Of a stretch of DNA of 64,000 nucleotides, positions 49,114 to 61,894 are shown in pieces. Every line of letters begins with the position of its first letter. Position 1 is the stretch's first letter. The stretch lies in contig MU001676.1 of the NCBI GenBank assembly GCA_010093515.1, positions 824,865 through 888,864 on the forward strand, read 5' to 3'. The notes beneath the pieces are model-generated. The model was not told where the DNA came from. It worked only from the letters and a program-made list of their open reading frames with translations, and did no database searches. A program made the position numbers and the translations under genes. This DNA is from Lineolata rhizophorae. Lineage: Eukaryota > Ascomycota > Dothideomycetes > Lineolatales > Lineolataceae.

Positions 49114-52030
49114 CGGCAACCCGCATGTCGCCCTCCGCACTCCGTATCCGGCCTGGCCAGGGCCCAGCGCAAGACGAGTGAACGCCGAAAATGGGACTGT
49201 GGCAACCCGCTCTGCTTCTTTCCGGCGGCGGCATCGGCCAGTCCAGCCCCCAGCCCGCGGTACCGGCAGCCCGGGAATCGAACAAGAGGGCACGGCTCGG
49301 TCGCTCGGCTCGGCTTTCCGCAGCGCGGCGAACGTGACACTTCCCGGCGCGCGGAGTGGGAAAAAGAAAAAAGCAAAGCGGATGAAGAGTGAAAAGAGCG
49401 GAAAGGCAGCCGCTAGTACTCCGTGCCCGCTTTGGGGGGCATGTCACGAGCGTCGTACGCTGCAAGATGAGGGAGCACCCGGTGAGGCTGAGAGCGGAAG
49501 AAGCGCAGAGCAGAGCCGGCGCACGCCGGAGGCGTTTTGCTGTCGCGGACAATCTTAATTTTGTCCCTCGTACTCCGCAGGGCGGTGTGGACGCGTTGCG
49601 GGACGGGAAGTCGGGGGGTGGGCTGAATCTGATCTCCATCGGGTCCCTTGCCCGCTTGTGCGCTTCTCCTTTTCCAACCATCTCTCAAAGGGGAAAACCC
49701 CGTGGATCCCAACCCATGACTTTCTGTCGGGCACCCCTCGCAGTGGCGTTTGCTTTTTACTTTTTGCTCGTGTCTGTGTCTCGTCCCTGCGCGGCGACGA
49801 GGTGAGGTTGATCTCCCACGTCTAAATCTGGCACAGACGCGCGCGGCCTCGTCGTGGGGGTGAACGCGTCGCGCACGCGGTGGGTAAGCTCGCTCGCTCC
49901 CGGGTGGAGACTCGTAATTATGAAGGGAGATCATGGGATGCGCTGCGCAGCTGCGAGGTTGAGGGAGTACGAGTAGCACCAAAGTATGTTTGTACTGCTA
50001 GGGGAGCGTGCCGGGGACCGGCGCCGGCAAGGAGGTACGTACCGTGCATGTGACGACGGGACTCGGACAAGGACCCTGGCTCTGCCACAAGGAGCAATAC
50101 ACACCGTCAAAGGTACGTACCTACATAGTTTTGATTCCAATTATTCAATGATACACGGTCCGCATCGTAAGAAACAAAAAGCGGTGCTCTAGCGTGATAC
50201 AGGCTTGACTGCTGGAGTGGAGTCATTTTTCGGTCCAGTTCAATTGCTGGATTGCCATGGGGATGGCTGGAGTCAACTCGTATCGACCCGATTTCTGGTA
50301 AGCTAGTGCAAGAGCCTTGCAGACAATGATGTGTCCATAGCGCAACCACGTCCAGGCACTGCTGCGGAGGGCTCCGTTCATACGTAGTCTGCACATTAGG
50401 TACCGATCGCTTGCCGGCCGATCACTTCCGCCCTACTCCATCCTGCGCGCAATGGGCGATGCGGGGTACGGATGTACAGGATGTACTAGGAGTATTGGTA
50501 TGAAGTGCAGTACCTACCTACACTGAAGACTCCATCGAAGCCTGGAAGATGATTCTGAAACGAAAGGCCTTTGCCACCAAAGTAACTTGGCGAACCCTAC
50601 ATACCACCTCAGCCATGCGCAAGAAAAATTAACTCAGCACCGTCCGGGAACGTCGTCACTAGCGTGTCACCCGGGTAGTCCCATCGACACCCCCTACGTA
50701 GTAAGCCACGATTGGCGACGATTTTCTCTCGCACCCCTTCTCCCCCTTCTCTTTCGTTCGGTTTTAGATCGATTTTCGCTCCCTAACCCGGCCCGGGCAC
50801 GAGGCGGCCAGGGAACCCGCCCGTCGATCCCGTCCTAGACCGAAGCCAAGTACATAGCTAGCTGCCCGAACAGTCGAACCCGAGCGCACATCGCCCGGCG
50901 GACGATTGGCGCGGAGGGAGAACCCTGGTCGCGGCTCGATGGAAGTTTGCCTATTGGGGGACCCGGGGATGGCGATGGGGCGCGGTTGGGCAATGCGGCG
51001 TGCGAAGCGCCTCATGGTTGGCCTGGTTGTTCTTCGCATCTGATTACCTACGACGGGAGATAAAAGATTATCATGACCCACCTGACGGGACGGGTGGCCG
51101 ACGTACGCTTCCCCTCCCCCTCCATTTCAGCAGTAAACTGTAACCCCCCCTCACTCGGCCTCCCACGATTCTGGCCCCCTCCATTTTTATTTCTCGATTG
51201 GGCTAGGTCGCCGAAAACGCGGGTGAGCTCATATTTTAATATCGCGGCTGCGCCTTAATTGGCGCTACTATACATGAAAACCAGGAAAGGGCCCATATAT
51301 AAACGGCGGAGAATTCTTAATAAGGATCCCTGGTTTCCTGGGCATGTAGTAGCTGGCAGTCCTCTCCTGGCTCATACGAGCACGTCGTACGTACCAGACG
51401 ATGGCTGAGTGACAGAAAAGGCGCCCGAAGACGGAACTTCCCGCCTGATGCGCGAAGCGACCATCACGGCGTAGATCCCAAAAGCGGTCGAAAGGAGAAT
51501 GTGCCCAACGAGAGTGGGGATGGCCTGAGAGGGGCCTCGCCGAAGCTCAATCGCAATCCCTCCGTTACAGGTTGCAAGGGCAAAAGCGCTCGATTCTTTT
51601 CGGCACTCGAATACCACCTGTCTAGCCCAAGCCTGCCAGGCTCCATGCCCACCGACTTTCAACGGGTGACAGCAACGCACTCCAAGAAAAAAAAGAAAAA
51701 AAAAGAAAGACGTTGGCACTAGATGTACCTAGTGGCCGGCACTAACGTACCTCTGCACTCCAGGCCAACTACGTAAAGTGACCAGGCTCTCTTCAGGGAC
51801 GTTAAACTAGGCACATATGTACTCGCCTTTCTGCTCCCGACTGCCAGCCAGCCAGCCCTGCGAAGTGACGGGAGCCGAGGGGGGCGGGAAGCGAGCGCAT
51901 GCCCTATGTACATACGACGGCGGGGGCGTGCGCGCGCGCAACGTCCCTCCTCCCTGGTCCCTTGTCCCGCGTCGGCTCGATCGGGACAGCCTTATCGCGA
52001 GGCCAGGCAGCGGATGGCAACTCCGGGCCC

Positions 52031-52058
52031 ACGTACATATGTACGTACGTACATACGT
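52031..52058 (+). repeat. ACGT/TACA simple repeat, palindromic
   Basis: Alternating TACG and TACA units form a near-perfect palindrome that could make a hairpin. Shorter copies of the same motif recur at about 53138-53156 and elsewhere in the tract. Confidence 0.8.
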
Positions 52059-52426
52059 GCGACTTGTTGAGCGGTTAACTTGCGATCGACCCGTCGCGGT
52101 CGCTCGAATGGAAAAGGCGGCCGAGATCCTCGTCGGAGAAGGGAAAATATAGAGAGAGAGGGGGAAGGAGGTAGGGGAAGGGGAGTTTGTCGTGGGCCGT
52201 CGAGGTCGAGAACGGCATGTCCTTGCCGGCGAACGGGGCTCTCTCGGCTTGTGATGAAGCTGGTTGGCCGGTCGGGACTTGGGGGGGAGCACGTTGTTCA
52301 AGGTTCGGGTCGTGAGCGCGCGCTTTCTCTGACACAATGATCAACGGGGCGGCCGGGGATGCCTTGGTCGAAGAAGCTAAGAAAAACGGCCTACAACGCC
52401 GCGCCAGATAGTTTGAGGCCGGGAGC

Positions 52427-52443
52427 CTGCTGCTGCTGCTGCT
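52427..52443 (+). repeat. CTG trinucleotide microsatellite
   Basis: About five to six CTG units, followed by GGCTGCTGC. Confidence 0.8.
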
Positions 52444-53882
52444 GGCTGCTGCAAAGCCCTTTCGATCTTGAGCAACGCATCAGGCCCAAGGCCAGAAAGC
52501 CTAGCTACATGCGTAGTAGGTACCTAGCTAGCTGGCTGCTGGCCAGCCCAGCCACATCATCAACGGTGTGGAAACCAAAAAGTGTTCGGCTATAAACTTT
52601 CCGTGATATACATAGCCTACGGCGGGGGGGTGGGGGGAAGCGCATATTATGCAGCGCCGGTCACCCACGCGCTGGCGGGCGTTGGACGATTTGACATTTG
52701 ACCCAGCCCCCGGGACCAGTCGTGAGCCTCTAGGAAGAAAGAGAAGCCAAAAAGCCGTTGGGACATTTCTTAGGGTCTCGTGCTACAGCACGTATGTCCT
52801 TCCCGCGCAGGCGCAGCCGCGCAATCCAACGGCCTTCTCGGTTGCGGCGTGCAGCAAAGCGCATCGCGCTCAAAGTTCAAGCCATTGACTCGAAAGCCGA
52901 AGGTGTAACGGCCGGCGAAAGAGCGGGACGTCTCGTCTCGCCTGGGCCGGGGGGGTTGTTTGCCCCCCCCGGATCCCCTCTTGTACCTAAAGCGAGCGCG
53001 CAGTGAGGAAACAATACATAAAAGATGAGGGAAGAAAATCTCCCGCCAAAAAAAAAAGGAGCATTGATTTGTCGGCGGCTAGGCGAGGTCATGGGAAGAG
53101 GAACAAGGCCTGAGGAGAACGGCCCCGCTTGCGACAGTACATACGTACATACAGTTCCCTATGCGGACCCTCTCGCGCGTCACGGCCGGCTAGCGGCGGC
53201 GTGCCTTCGCGCCGGCGATCGTGCTGCGGGCGCCTGGGCCAGCCATGCGCTGATCGCTGCCCTGCTGCTCCGTTTGCGGTATGCACATACAGCGTACGGC
53301 TCGTGTCACCGTGTGTACAAGGTCCCTTTTGGTTTGATTGAGTGGTGAGAGTGAGAGTATGTAGCAGCGGCGCAGCATTGTACCTGGGTTAGGGATTACG
53401 CGCTACCCTCCGCACCGACTCAATACCACGCAAAGAGGACAAGCCGCAGCCGGTCGACTTTTTAGCGCTTGGTTTGAGTACCTGCTCTTGGGGCGTGTAC
53501 TGTGCATACATAGCACACTATATGTAAGGCAAACTCGGTTCGAAGTGAGCAGACCGCCACAAACCATCAGTCAGCCTCAATTTGCGGCGCCGGACGAGGC
53601 TAGGCGAGCATCGACGGGCTCGGAGCGAAGAGGAGAGGATGTCTGCGACAAGGCGTTCACCACTACATATTTTTGCTTTTTCTTTTCTATTCCTGCGTCT
53701 CGGGCGGAGGCGAGCAGGCGCCATTCGCAACCGGATTGTCGGTCCCACGGGACGAGATGCGCATCGCCTATGGCTCTCTTGCATGCAAGTGGACTGTCCG
53801 CTCCCGTTCCCGTTCCCGCCTCGGCGCCCGTTGGTGGCACCGGATCCCGCAGCGAGAAGAATAAGAAGAAGCAAGCCATTCT

Positions 53883-53909
53883 TGGCTGGCTGGCTGGCTG
53901 GCTGGCTGG
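53883..53909 (+). repeat. TGGC tetranucleotide microsatellite
   Basis: Six to seven TGGC units in a row in the gene-poor tract. Confidence 0.85.
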
Positions 53910-54108
53910 TTTTGCTGCCCGTCTGTCCTGTCTGTCAGCTCGCTAGTGCGTACATACCCGTCCCCTCCCCCCCTCTTTCTATGCAGAAACCCCCCACCCC
54001 GGGTGCTGGTAGGGAAACCACCGAATTGGTTTCGCAGTCTCCTCGTCGCACGCGAGGAGGAGAAGCGGACGGGAGCGTCTGACCGTGCCGCGCGAGAGCC
54101 ACGGTGGT

Positions 54109-54132
54109 CGGGCGGGCGGGCGGGCGGGCGGG
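54109..54132 (+). repeat. GGGC tetranucleotide microsatellite
   Basis: About six GGGC units. Runs of G of this spacing can in principle fold as a G-quadruplex on the plus strand. Confidence 0.8.
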
Positions 54133-55082
54133 TGGCCTTACGCAGCAGCAGCGCGGGGAGTATGTAGGTGGAAAGGTAAGGTTGTAGCAGAGTGCGGTGC
54201 AAGGCTGATAGCTTAGTAGGAGAGGTCGTCTGGATCCTTCTTTTCCGGAGCGGCAGGGATGCGCGCGGCTTTCACGTCGCGAGAGGAAGGGCCCTTTTTG
54301 CGTATCGCACGTACAGAGCATGTACTGGGACCCGGTCGAAGGAAGCTTTGCTAGCGCTGCCGACTCGACGAGGGGACCATGTGGGTGGTGGCAGTGGTGG
54401 TAGTGGTGGGCCGAAATTTTGTGGGGGAACTGGTGCTTCGCTCGCCTGGGGCCATCCTAGCGCATGGATGGGAGACACGCAGAGACTCACTCCGGAGAGA
54501 GCGATGGACGGAGGACGTACCGCTGCCTTGACGCCGCGCACCAGGGAAGCCAGTCCCACGGTGTGGTACTCGTGTGTATGTATCGGGCGAGGGGGGGGAG
54601 GGGGGAGGAGGGCGGAAGGACAATCGAGCCCCGGCGCGCGTCCGCACACGGACAGCATGGATCATGGGTGCAGCGCAGCGCGCAACAGGGCCCTACTTGT
54701 TTTTCTTTTGCTTCCGCGCTGTTCGCAATCTGGGGCCGGCAATATGCTTTGTCTAACGCCACAGCCCTCAAGGGAAGTGGTACGTGCCTCGATCCTTGGC
54801 GGCTTTAACCTCAGAGGCGGGCCCCGGCCGAGCCTTGTCCCAGCCCCATCCCCCCCCTCCCCTCCCCCGAATCCCGCCGCGCGGCGGGCTCACTTCCAGT
54901 ATAACTCGAGCACTGAACCCCATCAAGTAGTCCCACCTCAGCCCAATTGCCTTGCATGCGCCCCTCCGGAGACGTCGCCGTCGCCGTCGCCAGCCTCAAC
55001 CTCTCCCGCCCCAGCTCAACCCGTCTCGAGCCCGCCCCGCCCAGATAGCGCGCTTCGCCAGTCCGCCGGCCGCCTTCCCACC

Positions 55083-56808
55083 ATGGCCGACGGTGGTGCG
55101 CCGCCGCCGCTGACCGAGCCGTCCTCGGGCGAACGCGCGAGGCAGCACGAGTTGATTGCCGTCTCGGCCGCCTTTTGCGCCATGTCGAGTGCGTCAATCC
55201 CGCGACCCGTAATGGAGTCTCAGAGGCTCTGAGAAACAAGCAAGCTCATTTCTGTTCTTCTTGTTGCAGCAATAGCACTCGCCGCGCGAATGTACTCGCG
55301 ACATTTCATTGTGTGCAGTGTCGGCGTGGATGATTGGTTCATGATTTCAGGATGGGTGAGTGTATACCGAGTAAACCGAGAATCCCCGGCTATAACAACG
55401 GGGCACGCAAACCATTTGGCCGAGGCGCGACAGCTGACGACGTTCTCTTTCTGTTTGGTATAGTTATTCGCTATTGGGTACCTCATCATGATCGCGCTCG
55501 GCGTGACGTACGGTATGGGTTTGCATGGAACGGCCATCGCATTCAATAACATGATCGATATCCTCAAGGTAAGTGGTGCAGCGCTCGGCTAGGGCGGACG
55601 ACAACGAGCATTCGTCAGTAACCAATTCGAGGAACAGGATACGCTTGCCATCGAAGTCATCTATTATTTTGCCATTTACGCTATCAAAATGTCCATTCTT
55701 TTTCAATATCTTCGGTTCGGTACGGATCCTATCGTCCCGGCTTCGCCGACTGCAACTGCTTTGCTAACCGCTTTATCGCAGCCGTCACTCGCAAGTTCAG
55801 GATACTATGTGTGTACACAATGGCCATTCTCAGCATCTTTATTGTCATTTGCTTCATTGTCACCATGGCGCAGTGTATCCCTCTCAAGGAGATGTGGGAC
55901 CTCCTGGAGGCGGTCGAGGGCAAATGCATCAACACCACCGCATTCTTTTACAGTCTGTTCGCCCTTTCGTTTCCCTTCTTTCTGCCATATGGCCCCTGAA
56001 ATATCCGTCCACAGATCCAGTTTCTCACCGAGATTTTCCAGGCACCTCCGGCTTCAACATCGTGACCGACATCTGGATCATCGGCCTGCCCATCAGGACG
56101 CTCTCCTCGATCCAGCGCCCGAACCGCGAGAAGCTCGCTCTCTTCGTCGTCTTCGGCATGGGTGTCTTCAGCTGCGTGGCCAGCATCGTGCGCCTGCACA
56201 CAATCTACCAGTACACGCTGTCGTCGGACCCCTTCTACGACTCGGTCCAGGTGAACCTGTGGTCCATGATCGAGATCAACATCGCCATCGCCTGCGCCTC
56301 GATCCCGTCGCTCAAGCCGCTCGTCTCCAAGGCCGCCCGCGTCCGCACCCGCCAGGCCCGCTCCGGCCCCTCCACCTACGACTACAGCAAGGACGCCACC
56401 GACTTCTCCTCCTCGGCCGAGAGCGGCACCGTCCCCGGCAGCCCCGGCAGCACCCAGCAGTCCCCCTGGGCCACCGCCGTCTCCTCCCCCACCAACGTCT
56501 TCAGCATGGACCACGTCGTCGCCTCGATGCCGCCTCCGCCGCCGCCGCCGCAGCCCTCCCCGTCCCCCCCGCCCCACGCCATCACCCGCTACGACTCCGC
56601 CTCCGACTCGACGAGCACGGAGCGCGGGCTGCCGATTCAGGGAAGCGCACCGCCGCCGCCGCCGCCGCCGCCCAGCATCGGCGCGCCCCCGCCGCAGAGG
56701 TTCCATCGGTATCCCCCGGACCAGGCGCGGGGGTACCAGGGCGGCGCCGGGGCGTTCTACCAGCGGCACGCGGGCGGGCCCGAGAACTACGGGCACCAGG
56801 TGGTGTGA
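55083..56808 (+). CDS. Fungal rhodopsin-like 7TM protein with polyproline tail
   Basis: Six exons: 55083-55188, 55270-55355, 55464-55568, 55638-55719, 55782-55952 and 56042-56808, giving 438 residues with agreeing phases. Family marks include IALAARMYSRHF, VGVDDWFMISGW, YGMGLHGTAI, EVIYYFAIYAIKMSILFQYL, the extracellular loop CIPLKEMWD, and FNIVTDIWIIGLPIRTL, then WSMIEINIAIACASIPSLKPL as the seventh helix. The tail (about residues 290-438) is Ser/Pro-rich with two polyproline runs (56527-56571 and 56650-56673), likely cytosolic. It belongs to the same family as the 720-1972 gene but is diverged and has a different intron pattern. It probably acts as a plasma-membrane sensor, ligand unknown. 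The ATG at 55083 is the first in frame that leads into the first helix. Confidence 0.9.
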
Positions 56809-59266
56809 TGGCGAATTGGAGCCGAAAGGGTGGGCTTCGGGTCGTGCTGTTTTTTTTCTTTGGCGGTTCTGCATGGTTCTGCGATACCTTGGGCTTCGGC
56901 GTAATTCTCGTTTGCTTCTTTCCTCGGGAGTTGCGGTCCGATTTGGATGTTCTTGGCGGGCGAGGTGAGGTGGTTGTTGCTTCGATAAAAGGGCCGGCCT
57001 TTGGGGGGTGTCTGAGTACTTTTGGCGTTTGAATCGTCTTGTTGGTGACGGGAGGTTGAGAATTTTTTTTTTCTTCTGAGGAGCACAGTTGGATTGAGGA
57101 TCTCTGGAAAGAGTGTGTTTTAAGATGCTTGGGTGTGTGCGAGGCGTTCACTTTGGCGGAATCAGAAGTCTGCATCTTCAGGGAGCAGGTTTCAATGGCA
57201 CTTTCACAAGACGGAGATGGGAATGAACATGTCCTTCATTGGATATCGATATCACCTCGCGGTCCGGTCGGTATTTCTTTTCACCTCCTATTCCTTTCCC
57301 TAAGTTTGCCGTTCTCGCTTTACCACTTACAATCCCTGTAATCACTCTTCTCTTTGGGACTCGTTCCCCGATGCCGTGTCTTCTGCTTGTTTCTTCCGGA
57401 GTTTCTAAGTTTTCTCATGGGTTGGTTGTACGCTTTTGCATGTCTTATCACGTCTCACTCATCCGATTGTCTTCCACTGCCTTTATGTACCTGCATTCCC
57501 ACGGCGGCGTATTTCCGGCTGTTCGAATACCCCGTTCTTCTTATTACCTTCCGGATAGCGACCGCACAACCTCCCAGAATGCCGGGCACAAGAGCCCACT
57601 GATTTCAGTCGCAAGGACCGACCGGTTCTCCTGCGCAGCAAAATGATTGGAGGAGCTGGCCGGGCGGTTTTGGACTACCGATGATCTAGGAAGCTCTGTT
57701 ATCACTGGCGCGCAGGCTGGGCTACCACACGTGCTCTCGCCGCCTGTCTCAAGGTAAACATCACACGACATGGGCCCCTCTGGGGGGCCTCGCGGTCGCA
57801 TCCTCTTTGGATTCGGAAAGGGCTGGTGCACCACTCATGGTCCGTCGGAACGCGAACAGTCAGTTCGGAGCGCCAAGCCCCACTCAAGATTGGGAAAGGG
57901 GAGCGTGGCTTCCCCCTAGCCGCACGGCTCCAAGATAGCTAGGCCAAAGTTAAAAACGAAATGAATGAACCGATAAATTCAAAACATTACGTGCGAAAGG
58001 GAAGAAAGGTGAGAGGGAAAAGTCAATCGGATCTCTCGTGATGATTAGGAGGGCGGCGAATGGCTGCGAGACATCTACGACGTAAGCGCGTCGAGCGAGT
58101 CGTTCGCAGAGGTAAGGCAAGCATGAGCGCCATCGCGGCAGCTAGCGTTTCAAAACAACCCGGGGCTTGGCTGGGCTGAGATGTTCCCGTCAATGCGTGG
58201 CTCTGTGTCATGTTCGGGAGGTGATCAAGGTACATGCAAGAAGAAAGGGCCTAAAGATGGAACGCAAGACTCGCTGGTTGGGTCCTACGTGAGTTGGAGC
58301 GCGCAGAGCAAGCGCCTCGGCCAATGGTGTCCCGCACAGCCAGATCGTGCCCTTTGGGCATTTGCACCACACACCACCCAGTTCGATATGCAGGTAGCCA
58401 CCGCGTGGCACGACTGCCAGGTCGGACGATCCTAGGCTCCAATCAGCGTGCGCTCTGCACGTATGTACGGCAACCTCCCCGAGCAAGCAGCAAAAGCCGC
58501 AAACGCATCCATCCGCCCACAGCGCCCAGGGGGATCCGCGCGCGCTGCCGCCCCCGCCAGCGGGAAGCGGCCCGGGGACAAGGCGCATCGCCCGAATCCC
58601 GGGGCTCCCAGGGGTCCCGCCTACAGCACTTACGACAAGATCCGCTTCGCCGGCTTTTGGACGAGTTCGACGAAGGCAACGGCAGCCGCCGTGGCTATTT
58701 CGCGATGGCCTCCATGAGCATCGCCGACGAGGGTCGAAGTCTGGCCAGGGCCTTCTCCGTCTCTGTAGCGTCTTAAAACAAGAGTCGATGCCTGCTCGCC
58801 ATCCTCGCCCTCCACTCACCTTTCACCCCTCCCAGGCTTTGCTCGTTATCTCCCTCTCTCTCGCGAGACGCTTGTCGACTCAGCTTACTCGCCATCCTCC
58901 CAAGCAGCACGACCAAGGGCGGGCCCTTCAAAAACTCTGTCTTGCAAGCCTTGGCGCGATCAGAGGCGACTGGCTCCTGGAAAAAGAGGGACACTTTGAC
59001 GAACGCATCGGTCTACAAGGAGCTGGCGGACACTTTTATATCACCAAGACAGTTCCTGTGGCGTCCTGCACAGCTTGGGCAACCACCGGACCGCGGATTG
59101 GAACAATCACAGGCCATGCCAATGTGCCGAGACCGGCACGGCGGCATCAACACATTCCTCCCCTGTAAGGCGTTTCCCGCAGCTACGATTCGACGAACGA
59201 GGCCGACTGGCCATAGATACAAGTTACAGACTAGATACAGCAGGACGAAATATCCAGGACGGTTAG
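56809..59266. other. Convergent intergenic region, no supported gene
   Basis: About 2.5 kb: the 3' flank of the rhodopsin-like gene, T/C-rich stretches (57270-57420) and GC-rich sequence at 58.4-58.8 kb open in several frames by composition. None has a domain or splice support. Confidence 0.55.
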
Positions 59267-61120
59267 TTACATATACATCTCTTCATTCATGTCGTCCCAT
59301 GGCCAGTGAGCCATGACCTCCTCGCGCTCTTTGGCCGACTCGGCCCACCCCAACGCCTGCTCCTTGCGCTCCTTCAAGGAAGCCACGGCAAACTCGTAGT
59401 CCTCAGTCGGTACCCAGCCGTCTTCCCCAACGCCGCACACGGACTGTATGAACTCGAAGCCCCTGCTCGCTTGACTCAGCTCTTTATTCAGCTCCGCCAT
59501 CTCGCGCAGGTCCTTGGCATCAAACCCGAAGGGACACGGCACGCCTCCGCCCGTAAGCTCGTCCCACCTCTCCGTGGCTTGAATGAGCGCAGCCCTCAGC
59601 TCGGAGCTCTCACCCTCCCACGGGGCGCCAGCGTGTAGGAAGAGACGGCCACGGAGCGCGTACAAGTCGTCCGTGAAGGCGGCGTAGTGGAGCTGGTTGC
59701 ACTCCTTCGTGCTGGTAACGTAATGATAGTGAACGAGGCGAAGACGGTAGAGATACACCTCGCTGGCTCGCTTAGCTCCTCTCAACTCGTTGAAGTTCTC
59801 CGGCAGCGAGGGCGGCATCATAGACTGGGAGACGCTATCTCCGTGGTTCTGGAGGCGTTAGGGAACGCCGGCGAGGAGAAACACAGGCAGGATAGACGTG
59901 TGTTGCCAGTCAAACAGGCTGACGACATCGCAGCCGGAGTCGGGCGACCTGGAGACAAAGATGTTGTTCGGCTGGAGGTCTGGATGGCGAATGCAGAAAC
60001 GACTTAAAGCGGGATCCTTAGGGACGAGTGACGACGTGATGCTGAGGTACCGCTCCAAGTTCTCGACGTGGTATGACGGCGACTGTGGCTGGTACTTGTA
60101 ACTGGGCCTTCTCTCACGCCGCAATGGCAGGAGCGGTTGTCCGAAGCGCTTCAGGTATGCGATTTCCTTGTGCGCTGGTGCTGCGAGAGCTGCTTCGGCG
60201 CTTTGATCTATAGTTCTTAGTTAGTTCGAGGGTGCGATAATGAGGACGCAGAAAGCGGCATACACGGTCCTCGGTGTACGTCGAGCTCTGTTCTTCTCCC
60301 ATACCACAGTGCCAGCTTCGTGTCCGGGCCGACGCAGAAACGCCTGTCCTCCAGCGGTACGCCTAGCCCTGGAGCGACCTTCTCGAGGTCTTTGGTAGAG
60401 GCTCCCGCCGGCGGGAAATGGCAGCGACATCATTCGCAATTCGAGCCGAGTGAGCTGGCGGACGACGGAGATGACTTCCTGGTCACCGAGGCCGGGCCAG
60501 ACCTCGCTGAGCTTGGCGCCTTGAACGAACTCCATAAGAATATACGGGGTTCCAGCGGCGTTGTCCGAGTCGGCCGAATACCCGTAAATCTCGGGAGCAG
60601 GGATTCCGCGGGACCGCAGGTACTCGATAGTAGCCACTTCGCTGGCGACGGCGTAGTAGTTGGGGCCCGTCACGGGGTACGGAATGCGGGCGACCACCTG
60701 CCGACCGCCGCGTAGAGCGACGACAAAGGTGCGGTTGAAACCGCCCTCAGCAAGCTTGGTCAAGCTGACGACATCCGTAAGATTTTGATCTACGGACTCG
60801 GCTGCAAGTCGACGTAGCCCGTCGACATCGAAAGCGACCTTCCGCTCCTTGTGGTGAAGAGCGTCGTTGTAGCTGAACGATAGAGATGGCGGGTCAGAGA
60901 CGTATGCGCCAGAACACAGCGCGAACGAGACTTACACCCAACGCCCCGAAGTGTAGTCGAAGAGATTGTCCTGAGACTCCACCATGGTGCACAGGGCGCG
61001 ACGTGGCAGCGGACATGTTGTGGCGAAGGCGGAGCTTGGGAAGGAAGAGAAGAATGGTCGTGGAGAGACTCGAATTTTGAGCTGGTTGAAGACGATACTC
61101 GCCCTCCCAAGGCGAAACAT
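59267..61120 (-). pseudogene. AIM9-like phosphotransferase (APH kinase family), broken gene
   Basis: Exons about 61120-60936, 60872-60264 and 60207-59267. The first starts MFRLGRASIVFNQLKIRVS, a mitochondrial presequence, then MVESQDNLFDYTSGRWVYND. The kinase-like fold shows LTKLAEGGFNRTFVVAL, VVARIPYPV, ATIEYLRSRGIPAPEIYGYS, the catalytic RHPDLQPNNIFVS and the metal-binding LFDWQH. It ends HWPWDDMNEEMYM, the normal family end. Two lesions were seen. Near 60396 the frame shifts by one base between GGSLY and KDLEKVAPGL with no intron to explain it. At 59858-59860 a TAA stands where relatives have Gln, just after LLAGVP, with family-like sequence (RLQNHGDSVSQS) continuing beyond. Either the gene is dead here or the assembly has errors. 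Relatives are called altered inheritance of mitochondria protein 9. Confidence 0.8.
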
Positions 61121-61691
61121 GCCAATGTAGGCTGAGTTGAGGTAGCGTGGGAGAAAGAAGGCAAGCAGCCAGCCAGCCAGCGCCCCTTCTTAAAAGCGAG
61201 AGGCTGACACAGTTTTTTCGTAGCGGGCCGGGCCGCCGAGTTCCACGGCCTCGCACAGCGCAACCAGAGCCAACCTTCTGTATGTCGTAACTGTTGTGGA
61301 TACCGTAGTAGATAGCAGCAGTAGCACGTGAGTTCGAGGCCAAGTAATGCCGGCCCCGGTTTAGCTCCGTGGATTCGTAGATCGCAGAGCACCTATAACC
61401 ACCGAGTCTATTGGCAACTGGCCGCGAGTTCAACGATGTCCTATCCAGCCGTGGGCCTGCCAGCTCTTTCCAGGAATAGTCATTTGGGGAAAGAGAGCGA
61501 GGCTACGCTCCGCCCGAATCTTCACACAGTCGACGGTCAGATGCTTGAGGCCAAAGATTGGCAACGGTTTTAGTCGCCGAGTGTGCTACTGTGCTGCTCT
61601 GCCGACCGTCAAGTGGTTCATGGGTCTACCGTCCTCAGTTGCGCACCACTGGACCAGTTCCGAATTGATTGCTGAAGGCTAGTTTCACATG

Positions 61692-61894
61692 GCTATGCAA
61701 CGTCTGATGGGCATGCGCTCAGAACTTCTATCACGGAACTGTCCGACCTCCGCGATGCACTGTACAGCTGGGTAAACTTCAGCTGAGCCCACGTCTAGAA
61801 AAGATCATCACCGGGCTATGCAAGATCCGGGGGAAACTCGCGCTGAGAGCTTCTATCACCAGGGTTGTCCGAGTTGCGACACGGAGCGATGCTC
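61692..61894 (+). repeat. Degenerate direct repeat, two copies of about 77 bases
   Basis: Copies at about 61692-61768 and 61815-61894 share GCTATGCAA, then GCGCT, CTTCTATCAC, TGTCCGA and GCGATGC in the same order and spacing. Related sequence (ACAGCATCCGTTGGGAAT and ACAACACCCGGTGGGAAT) continues to about 62000. Confidence 0.7.

Larger units (their letters stand above)
43902..55082. other. 11-kb gene-poor, GC-rich, repeat-bearing tract
   Basis: No gene with a recognisable domain was found. From about 45.0 kb onward the DNA is GC-rich with open frames on both strands that read as Arg/Pro/Ser-rich noise. Short tandem repeats and TAC/ACGT motifs are frequent. Coding-like fragments at 45.6-46.5 kb are listed separately. 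A TATATAAA at about 51296-51303 has no convincing gene after it. The tract could hold noncoding transcripts, lineage-specific small genes or the upstream region of the 55-kb rhodopsin-like gene. Confidence 0.5.

Noticed and set aside
49255-49295. B-box-like GTTCGATTCC on the minus strand
   Set aside because: Flanking bases do not pair as a T stem and no A box or acceptor stem is present.
58294-59316. Plus-strand frames between the rhodopsin-like gene and the kinase gene
   Set aside because: They overlap frames on other strands in GC-rich DNA and show no conserved motif.
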